Source: Nostoc sp. LPT
Lineage (GTDB): Bacteria > Cyanobacteriota > Cyanobacteriia > Cyanobacteriales > Nostocaceae
Direction of reading: 5' to 3'
DNA length: 64,000 nucleotides
NCBI RefSeq assembly: GCF_017115165.1
Contig: NZ_JABXKF010000175.1
Location: forward strand, 1 to 64,000
Shown: one piece after another, positions 27,287 through 34,797 of the stretch
Layout: every line of letters begins with the position of its first letter
Numbering within the stretch: the stretch's first letter is position 1
The notes under the pieces: model-generated
The model's input: only the letters and a program-made list of their open reading frames with translations
Databases searched by the model: none
What the model was told of the DNA's origin: nothing
Position numbers and translations under genes: made by a program

Positions 27287-29281
27287 TTATTTCATCGCTC
27301 TAGTTGCGTTTAAAATTGCCAGCATTGCTACTCCAACATCAGCAAATACAGCTTCCCACATTGTCGCTATACCAAAAATACCCAATCCAATAAATACACC
27401 TTTAATTGCTAACGCAAACCCAATATTTTGCCAAACGATTTTGCGGGTTTTTCTGGCGATTTGGATTGCTTCTGCCACTTTGGATGGTGCATCTGTCACG
27501 ATTACAATATCCGCAGTTTCGATCGCTGCATCTGAGCCTAATCCGCCCATTGCCATACCAACATCTGCTCTAGCAATCACTGGTGCATCATTAATGCCAT
27601 CCCCAACAAAAGCAACTTTACCATGCTTGCTGGCGGTGCTGAGTAACTTCTCAATGGCATTAACTTTTTCTTCAGGTAATAACTCTGCTTCGTAGGTATC
27701 TATGCCAAGCTGTTGGGCAATTCGAGAAGCGATCGCTTGATTATCTCCTGTCAACATTACTGTTCTCTCTACACCCATTCGCTTGAGTGCTTGAATAGCA
27801 AGTCTCGCATCTTCTTTGAGTTCATCAGCTATGACAATATAGCCAGCGTAAATATTATCCACTGCTAGATGAATAACTGTTCCTTCTAACTGGCAATTAT
27901 CGTGATAAATCTTCTCTCTATGCAATAGGCGATCGCTTCCCGCTATTACTACTCTATTTTCAACCTTGGCTTTAATTCCATAGCCTGCTATTTCTTCATA
28001 ATCTCTAATCTCAAATTCATCGATTTTTCCACCATAAGCCTTGCAGATAGATTGAGCGATGGGATGATTTGAATGCGATTCTACTTTAGCAGCTAATCGC
28101 AGCACTTCTTGTTCATTCCAGCCATTTAATGGGACTATTTCTACTACTTTGAATACCCCTTTCGTTAACGTTCCAGTTTTATCAAAAACAACTGTACTAA
28201 CTGCATTTAAAGTATCTAAAAAAGTAGAGCCTTTAACCAAAATACCACGTTTAGCTGCACCTCCCACACCTCCAAAGTAACCTAATGGAATACTGATAAC
28301 GAGTCCACATGGACAGGAGATAACTAGTAAAATTAGGGCACGATAAACCCATTCCGAATAAGTTGCACCCGAAATGAATAAAGGAGGCAATATTGCAACT
28401 GCTAGAGATGTAAAAACTACTATCGGGGTATAATATCGGGCAAATTTAGTAATAAACTTTTCTGTTGCTGCTTTTTTACTTTTGGCATTTTGCACCAAGT
28501 CTAAAATTTTGGCAATGGAAGATTCATCAAATAGTTTTGTGACTCTAATGACGAGCGCACCTATTTTATTAATCGTCCCAGCAAAAACTGTTTCTCCAAT
28601 TCTTACCGTTCGCGGTACAGATTCTCCAGTTAATGCAGATGTATCAACTTGGGAATTACCATGTATAATTTCGCCATCTAAGGGAATCTTTTCTCCAGGC
28701 TTTACAACGATAATATCTCCAATATTTACTGTTTCTGGCGATACTTTTTTCAGTTCTCCTTCTATTTGGATATTTGCATAGTCTGGGCGGATTTCCAATA
28801 ATGATTTGATCGAATTACGGGAGCGACTGATGGCAATATCTTGAAACAATTCTCCAATTTTGTAAAATAACATGACTCCGACAGCTTCGGGTAATTTATG
28901 AATTGCGATCGCCCCTAATGTTGCTACTGTCATTAAAAACGTTTCATCAAATACTCTACCTCTGACTATATTGCGCCCAGCAGTTTTTAAAACACTCCAT
29001 CCACTTAATAAATAAGCAGGAATGAAAAGCAGATATTCTCCTATTGAGTAGAATGTATTGTGTAATTGATTTTCAAAAATTACACCAGGCGCATATAAAC
29101 TTAAAATTCCTACCAAAGGCAGTATCTCATTTTTCAGATTGAACTCTCCCCCGTGTTCATGATTGTGGTCATGGTTATGATTCTCATCATGATTGTGATT
29201 ATGAATATGGTTATGATTCTCGTGATGGTCATGTTCACAGCTGCAACAATCTGAAGATTCTGAATGTACTTTCTGCTTCAT
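27287..29281 (-). CDS. Heavy-metal P1B-type ATPase, Zn/Cd/Co class, His-rich N-terminus
   Basis: A 664-residue P-type ATPase without an HMA domain. Instead it starts with a metal-binding tail: SSDCCSCEHDHHE, then runs of HNH and DHN up to about residue 45. Core motifs are TGES, SCPCGLV (metal site), DKTGTLT, SNHPIAQ and GDGINDAP. The CPCGLV form and His tail point to Zn, Cd or Co export (ZntA/CadA/CoaT class). It is predicted to be an inner-membrane exporter. A promoter should lie in the 29,282-29,857 gap. No dedicated regulator sits next to it. The MerR gene 3 kb away is a candidate. Confidence 0.9.
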   Translation of the reverse strand: MKQKVHSESSDCCSCEHDHHENHNHIHNHNHDENHNHDHNHEHGGEFNLKNEILPLVGILSLYAPGVIFENQLHNTFYSIGEYLLFIPAYLLSGWSVLKTAGRNIVRGRVFDETFLMTVATLGAIAIHKLPEAVGVMLFYKIGELFQDIAISRSRNSIKSLLEIRPDYANIQIEGELKKVSPETVNIGDIIVVKPGEKIPLDGEIIHGNSQVDTSALTGESVPRTVRIGETVFAGTINKIGALVIRVTKLFDESSIAKILDLVQNAKSKKAATEKFITKFARYYTPIVVFTSLAVAILPPLFISGATYSEWVYRALILLVISCPCGLVISIPLGYFGGVGGAAKRGILVKGSTFLDTLNAVSTVVFDKTGTLTKGVFKVVEIVPLNGWNEQEVLRLAAKVESHSNHPIAQSICKAYGGKIDEFEIRDYEEIAGYGIKAKVENRVVIAGSDRLLHREKIYHDNCQLEGTVIHLAVDNIYAGYIVIADELKEDARLAIQALKRMGVERTVMLTGDNQAIASRIAQQLGIDTYEAELLPEEKVNAIEKLLSTASKHGKVAFVGDGINDAPVIARADVGMAMGGLGSDAAIETADIVIVTDAPSKVAEAIQIARKTRKIVWQNIGFALAIKGVFIGLGIFGIATMWEAVFADVGVAMLAILNATRAMK

Positions 29282-29857
29282 TTTTTCTATGTAGGCTAGT
29301 AAATTAATTGAGATATGAGCCTTTTTTTTTAAATGTAATGAAAAAAAGAAGTTTTTACAAGTTAATATTTTAAGAACGAGAATCTATCTCAAATTTATTG
29401 CTAAATACATGCACTATATTTTGATTAAAATTAAGATTTATAATCTTGTAAAGATAGCTATACGGCTTTCAATTGTATAGAATTATGTAAAATATAACTT
29501 TTGTTCGTAGTGAGCAATTTATTGCTCTGTATAAGAATTTAAAGGGATAGAGCCGTTAATTACTACCTCTAATTGAATTAAGCTCTTATACTTACATCAA
29601 GCAAATAATAACCGTCTTGGGAATATACAGCAGATTGAAATTTGCTGAATTACATAACATTGCGTCTAAAAGCTAGACATCAAGCCTGTTTGATTGCTGA
29701 ATTATGATCTAGTAAATAATTTCCGATCAAACTGGTGTAAAGATGGAACTTTCTTGGGTAACAAGTGTCTATCTAGCTATTCTCAGGGAAAATTCACTTG
29801 AAGTTTGAAAGTTAATCGAATACCCTAATCTAGTAGACAATTTTCTCAAGGAAATCT
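29282..29857. other. 575-bp divergent intergenic region
   Basis: AT-rich DNA between the ATPase and a divergent secreted-protein gene. I looked for 12-2-12 (SmtB/ArsR) and Zur-type palindromes and for a MerR-type dyad and saw none convincing. No gene was recognised. Confidence 0.5.
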
Positions 29858-30238
29858 ATGAACAAAAAAATTCTCCTGAATTTGCTTTCTACTTCCTCAA
29901 TTTTTGTGTCGATGATGTCTACGCTGGTGGCATTTCATCCTGCCCATGCTAGTGGTAGCATTAGACAGAGATTACTGCACACACAAGACGGTCGTACCTG
30001 TATCACTAACCCACATGGTGGACAAGATTTTGTGTGTATTCGAGATTCAGAGAGAAAACGTCCCTATACCTCTACAAGTTCTTCAACCATTGTCACATCA
30101 GTATCAGATCAGAATGTTGCCATGTTGAACTTTACTGAAGAGGAAAGCGACGCTGCAATTAAGGTATTTGGCTGCGACTGTCCATTATGTATAAATTCTT
30201 TGCGTCAGTTGCAGGGTACTGGAAACTTGGTGTACTAA
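29858..30238 (+). CDS. Secreted Cys-containing small protein, unknown function
   Basis: A 126-residue protein with a signal peptide (LLSTSSIFVSMMSTLVAFHPAHA, cleavage near 31). The mature part has Cys at TCITNPHGGQDFVC and GCDCPLC (about 107-112). The CDCPLC cluster could bind metal or form disulfides. No family was recognised. It is divergent from the Zn/Cd-type ATPase, which makes a metal-related role worth testing, but nothing else supports it. ATG with AAGGAAA shortly upstream. Confidence 0.6.
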   Translation: MNKKILLNLLSTSSIFVSMMSTLVAFHPAHASGSIRQRLLHTQDGRTCITNPHGGQDFVCIRDSERKRPYTSTSSSTIVTSVSDQNVAMLNFTEEESDAAIKVFGCDCPLCINSLRQLQGTGNLVY

Positions 30239-30414
30239 AATTGAATAGCGCTGATAGCGACTATAACTTTTGTTAGATACACGTGATTAATCACGTATAT
30301 AAAGATATACGAAACCAAAAAAGCATTTTTAACTACGTACCACTACTATTATTTGGCCAAATGTAAATTGATTGTTGGGGTGGTTTGTAGTACTACTTCA
30401 AACCCCTCAAAAGT

Positions 30415-30603
30415 CTACCTTTACCTGTTCTCGAAGATTTGAGCGAAGCACTGTTAGATTTGACTAGTATTGCTGATGTGCAGGCTTGGCTAGAAACGCG
30501 ACGATCAAATAGTTCCAAGGCAAGTCCTAGTCCTTTCAAAGATTGCAACACGTTGTTCAGCCGATTGCCAACACAACAGCGAGTTAAAGCTCCCAACGAA
30601 TAG
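30415..30603 (+). pseudogene. DUF4351 C-terminal fragment (Rpn/PD-(D/E)XK transposase-related)
   Basis: The plus-strand frame reads LPVLEDLSEALLDLTSIADV, then QAWLET. This is the typical C-terminal DUF4351 tail (EALLDF..VADLEAWL) of Rpn-family nuclease/transposase-like proteins common in cyanobacteria. There is no start codon and the N-terminal nuclease domain is missing. The tail overlaps the 3' end of the TonB receptor gene on the other strand. A remnant of a mobile-type gene. Confidence 0.6.
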
Positions 30604-33277
30604 AGCCGATGATTGTCAAGGGCGCACCTCTTTCAAGACCTAAAGTGTAACCGTAGGTAGAACTGAAATAGTCCGTATCAAATAGATTACGAATATTGAT
30701 CGCAGCGTTAAAACGATCTCTACGGTAGAAAATCGCCGCATCGGTACGCAAGTAATTGGGTAGTTCAACCGAGTTGTCTGAAAGTGCCGCCCGCTCACCC
30801 ACATAAAAAAGCCCTAAACCAAATCCCAAACCTTTGAGATCGCCCTTCTGGATTTCATAGGTTGTCCAGAGGCTAGCTTGATTTTCTGGCACACCCAGCA
30901 ATTTATTACCTACAGAAATATCAATATCCTCGGTAACTTCTGCATCAGTATAGGCATAAGAACCGATCACCTTCCACCCTGGTAGAATCTCACCCGCGAT
31001 ATCTAACTCAATCCCTCGACTCCTTTGCTCCCCCACTTGAATCTGGGAATCACGGTCATTCTGTATTGTAACATTCGTCTTGGTGATTTGATAGACTGCC
31101 AATGTTGTTGAAAGCTTTCCGTCTAGAAAGTCAGTTTTAATGCCTGCTTCATATTGGGTTCCTTTGGTCGGCTTAAACGCTCTACCATCAGGATTGAATC
31201 CAGAGGTAGGAAGAAAAGATTGACTATAGCTGGTGTAGAGAGAAACCGATTTACTCGGCTGATACACCAACCCAACTCGGGGGCTGAAAGCACTATCATT
31301 CTGTTCGGGAGAATCAATTCCGCTATTTGTCACATTCTGTGAAACCCAATCTAAGCGCCCGCCAACCAATAGCTTCAGGTTATCTAAAATACTAATTTGA
31401 TCCTGAAGGTAAGCACCGTAAGATTGGGTAGATGAATCGAAACTATAATTTGGAATATATACGGGGTTTGAAATGTTGTAATCTGGATTGAAGATATCTA
31501 GATCAGGAAGGGCAGGATCGGCAACCAAAGCCTCAAAAGTCTGAAGATTGCGATTAAAATCAAAACCCGCTAAAAGTTGGTGCGAAATCGATCCCGTCTT
31601 AAACTTTCCAAGCAAGTCGATCTGTCCAAAATAGTTATCTATTGTGTATTCACGTTTTTGAGTGTCAATACCTACTAGAAAACTATCGTCGACTACATTT
31701 GTTCCTGAAGTAAATCCGTCTCTAGTTCTGGTAGTAGCCACCGCCAAATTATTACGAATCTGCCAGTTGTTGCTGAACTTGTGACTCAGGGTATAACCAA
31801 ATTTTTGAGTCGTGGCATCAATAAAGTTTAAGTTTGAATCAGGATAGCCGAGAAAGAGACTCCGAGGCAGGAAGCTACCATCACTGAAAAACCAACTTCC
31901 AGACAAATTCGGATATCCATTATAGTTAGTGTATTCATAGTATAGATTCAGGTCTGTTCTATCCCCCAATTTGAGAGTGATTGAGGGTGCGATCGTGGTT
32001 ATATTTGAGTTGACGGAATCTTGAAACCCCTCCGAATTTTGATAGGTCGCAATAAACCGATAGAGTACAGTTTTCTCGGCATTTAATGGCCCTGAGAAGT
32101 CGATACTGGGCTGATAATAGCCAAAATTCCCCGCTTCAAATCCGAGACTATAGTAGGGTTCACTCAAAGGTTGTTTGGTGATCACATTGACGATTCCACC
32201 CGGTTCTACAGCACCAAATAGAACTGAGGCGGGGCCTTTGAGAACGTCTACTTGTTCGATCGTCCCAATGCCTGTCAGCGTAAAGCTATCATTTGTATCT
32301 CGATAGCCATTGCGGAAATTTCCGGTCTGCACAAATCCTCTGATGATTCTGCCTCCTGAAGGTGCACCGAAGTTGGTTCCTGCATCAACAACGCCACTGA
32401 CCGTTTCCACTGCCTCTTTTAAACTTCTTACCTTGCGATCTTCCAGCACCTGTCGCGGCACCACTTGAATCGATTGGGGAATATCACGTAATGGTGTGTC
32501 GGTTTTAGTGGCAGTTGACGAATCTGGTACATTATACGTATCTTGCTCCCCCGTCACCACCAACTCAATCGGCTCATCCTGCGGTGTCTCGCTTGCTGGC
32601 TTTTGTTGATCTTCCGGTGTTTGGAGTTGCTGCGGTGGTTGTGTCGCTGTTGCAGCAGATGCTACCGCAAAAACCAGCCCTGCATTATCATCAAATAACT
32701 CAACCGTAGGCAAAGCTTTCTCACCCACTACCGTCACTCGCACAGTATTTGCATCAATGTTTGTGACTGTTATTTCAATAATTCCCGTAAGGGGTTTTTC
32801 CGAGCGGAAGGTGAAACCCTCGCCCGATGGTAAACTCAATTGGGTGTTAGGAATATCAGTAACAAAATTATTACCAGCACTGCGGTTTATAAGTTGTAAT
32901 TTTTCCCCTTGAGTGGTTTGTAAAATTACCTCCACACCTTTTTGTGTAGGGTTTGCTTTCACCCCTGTTATTTGTGTAATTGTTGGCGCGGGTATAGTTT
33001 GCGGTGTGGGCAACTGCACTAGCAATTGTTGAGCGATGGTGATGGAGGTTTCTAAGTCGCTTAGTTGCCGGATTTTTTGATACCCCCGCTTTGTCAGGCG
33101 ATCGCCCAGTGCAGAAGAATCTATTTGTTGAAGTAAACTATCAATAGCTTTTTGAGACAATTTATCTCTATTCTCAAGTTGCGTTTCTGCCCAAGCAGGT
33201 TGAGTTACCACGGTGTTGATAATTACGACCACACTTGCTGCTAGCCATAGATAGATATTGGGCTGCCAACTTTTCAT
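30584..33277 (-). CDS. TonB-dependent siderophore receptor with AMIN domain
   Basis: An outer-membrane receptor of 897 residues from the ATG at 33277 (GGGGAG a few bases upstream; an in-frame GTG lies 12 bp earlier). Order: signal peptide ending QPAWA, a helical segment, an AMIN domain (about 95-210), a linker rich in Pro/Gln/Thr, a plug domain (from about 260, with DTPLRDIPQSIQVVPRQVL), then a 22-strand barrel type C-terminal region ending SIRWEL. It imports ferric siderophores with TonB-ExbBD. The AraC-type regulator lies just upstream. AMIN fusion is typical of cyanobacterial receptors. Confidence 0.92.
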   Translation of the reverse strand: MKSWQPNIYLWLAASVVVIINTVVTQPAWAETQLENRDKLSQKAIDSLLQQIDSSALGDRLTKRGYQKIRQLSDLETSITIAQQLLVQLPTPQTIPAPTITQITGVKANPTQKGVEVILQTTQGEKLQLINRSAGNNFVTDIPNTQLSLPSGEGFTFRSEKPLTGIIEITVTNIDANTVRVTVVGEKALPTVELFDDNAGLVFAVASAATATQPPQQLQTPEDQQKPASETPQDEPIELVVTGEQDTYNVPDSSTATKTDTPLRDIPQSIQVVPRQVLEDRKVRSLKEAVETVSGVVDAGTNFGAPSGGRIIRGFVQTGNFRNGYRDTNDSFTLTGIGTIEQVDVLKGPASVLFGAVEPGGIVNVITKQPLSEPYYSLGFEAGNFGYYQPSIDFSGPLNAEKTVLYRFIATYQNSEGFQDSVNSNITTIAPSITLKLGDRTDLNLYYEYTNYNGYPNLSGSWFFSDGSFLPRSLFLGYPDSNLNFIDATTQKFGYTLSHKFSNNWQIRNNLAVATTRTRDGFTSGTNVVDDSFLVGIDTQKREYTIDNYFGQIDLLGKFKTGSISHQLLAGFDFNRNLQTFEALVADPALPDLDIFNPDYNISNPVYIPNYSFDSSTQSYGAYLQDQISILDNLKLLVGGRLDWVSQNVTNSGIDSPEQNDSAFSPRVGLVYQPSKSVSLYTSYSQSFLPTSGFNPDGRAFKPTKGTQYEAGIKTDFLDGKLSTTLAVYQITKTNVTIQNDRDSQIQVGEQRSRGIELDIAGEILPGWKVIGSYAYTDAEVTEDIDISVGNKLLGVPENQASLWTTYEIQKGDLKGLGFGLGLFYVGERAALSDNSVELPNYLRTDAAIFYRRDRFNAAINIRNLFDTDYFSSTYGYTLGLERGAPLTIIGSIRWEL

Positions 33278-33309
33278 ACCGCTCCCCACACCGTTTTAAT
33301 TAAAATGCT

Positions 33310-33336
33310 TATTGCATATCGTTATTAATTGCAATA
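33310..33336. promoter_or_regulatory. Inverted repeat upstream of the TonB receptor
   Basis: TATTGCA and TGCAATA are perfect arms separated by 13 bp, 33 bp upstream of the receptor start. It could be a binding site for the adjacent AraC regulator or a Fur-like box. Symmetry is seen directly and the function is inferred. Confidence 0.45.
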
Positions 33337-33406
33337 TTGGCTGAGTATAGAGAAGCGATCGCGGGTAGGTCTATATCCAAAACGGCATTACAGTCGCAAA
33401 ACGGCA

Positions 33407-34345
33407 TTAAGAGTCGGAAATATTTTTTTTCCCTGACAAACATTCACTGGGTGTAATGCCGAATTTGCGTTTGAAGGCGATCGCAAAGTGTCCCTGTTGG
33501 ACATAACCCACTAAATTGGCAACCTGAGTCACAGTTAACTTACCAGAGCGTAGTAATTGCTCTGCTTGTTCCATACGTTTACTGGTAAGATAACCAAACA
33601 CCGTTGTACCAAAGAGTTCTCTAAATCCATTACCAAGAGTGCGATCGCTCACTCCCACAAGTTGCGCCAATTCCGGTATCAATGGCGGATTCTCCAGACG
33701 GGAAACCAAAATATCCCTAGCGTGGTGAATACGGACAATGGTTTGAGCCTTTAGTCGTGGGTATGGTTGCAGTCCATCCGACTGTGCCAGAATGGGAGCT
33801 AACTGCAATGCGATTAATTCTTGGATCTTTCCCTGCAAATACATCCGCTTTATCATCCCTTGGTAGGGACAGTTAACGATTTGCTGTGCTACTCCTTGAA
33901 TAGCGGTTGTAATTTCCGGGTAAATTAATGTCTGCCAATCATTACCCTTTATGAGAAACTTCAACTGGGGGGAAATATCTCCATCCTCTGTGGGGAAAAA
34001 GGTTCTGAGTAAATCAGGTGTCATCTCGATATCAACACTTGTGTACTGACCTTTTGGAGTTGCGACTAACATTGTTCGTTGCACGCCGCTACCAGAAATG
34101 AGTGTGTATCCTTCCCCAAGCTGTCCTCCGTATTCGTCTAGACTTTTGCCTGAAAGGGTAACTTTAAATTGCACGGGATGATCCCATTCAGTAATTTTTA
34201 TTAGCAAGTCATGGTGAAATTCTATGTCTGTAATACAAAGCGAGAGATTGGGATGCACTTTAATCTCTCGCTCATATCCTTTACCCTCCCAACTAGGCAC
34301 TTGATAAATCAACTCATCTGGCTCTGGGTTTTGCAGCTTGTTCAT
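33407..34345 (-). CDS. AraC-family regulator (PchR-like)
   Basis: A 312-residue transcription factor. The C-terminal AraC DNA-binding domain (about 215-305) has two helix-turn-helix segments, including LAQLVGVSDRTLGNGFRELF and VTQVANLVGYVQQGHFAIAF, and the usual RKFGITPSE end. The N-terminal part is a ligand or signal domain as in PchR, which senses siderophores. It sits 129 bp upstream of the TonB receptor on the same strand, so it likely controls that gene. A strong GGAGG ribosome-binding site lies about 12 bases before the ATG. Confidence 0.87.
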   Translation of the reverse strand: MNKLQNPEPDELIYQVPSWEGKGYEREIKVHPNLSLCITDIEFHHDLLIKITEWDHPVQFKVTLSGKSLDEYGGQLGEGYTLISGSGVQRTMLVATPKGQYTSVDIEMTPDLLRTFFPTEDGDISPQLKFLIKGNDWQTLIYPEITTAIQGVAQQIVNCPYQGMIKRMYLQGKIQELIALQLAPILAQSDGLQPYPRLKAQTIVRIHHARDILVSRLENPPLIPELAQLVGVSDRTLGNGFRELFGTTVFGYLTSKRMEQAEQLLRSGKLTVTQVANLVGYVQQGHFAIAFKRKFGITPSECLSGKKNISDS

Positions 34346-34797
34346 TCAGCTTCTGCCTCCTCCTTGCGGTGCTGTCATGGTAATAGTCATGGTAGGTGGT
34401 AGAGATTAATCGGCATTGCTGAATTAGGGGATGATTTCGCACAATTTATAACGAATTTCCAATGGTTTCAACCGCCAATTCATCCCGCATTTATGCAACG
34501 CCGATTAATCAAACCAAAACTTATTGAGATTAATTATCACCTGTTTCTTAAACTCATACAAGTTGAACTACTGACCTTTATAGGACAAGGGCAGGGGGAG
34601 ACAAGTACTAATATCATGTCCGCATAATTAGTTATGATTCCCCTAGTTATTACACCCCACACGCCAGATGCTCCACTTGGGGTCTCCCCAAGACCGCACT
34701 GGCTCCCCTTAATCCCCTCCTCGCAAGCTCTTAGGGAAGACGAATTATTTTAAATACTCTCTGTGCGTCCCTGTGTAAAAGCGTAAGAGCGTCCTGT
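34346..34797. other. 450-bp gap containing a TIR-bounded element
   Basis: Contains the inverted-repeat element at 34,404-34,510. The remaining DNA shows no gene. Confidence 0.5.
34404..34510. repeat. 107-bp element with 11-bp terminal inverted repeats
   Basis: GATTAATCGGC at 34404-34414 and GCCGATTAATC at 34500-34510 are exact inverted repeats. The similarity continues inward (ATTGC against the complement GTTGC). Such short non-coding, TIR-bounded units look like MITEs or dispersed hairpins. No target-site duplication was established. Confidence 0.7.
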
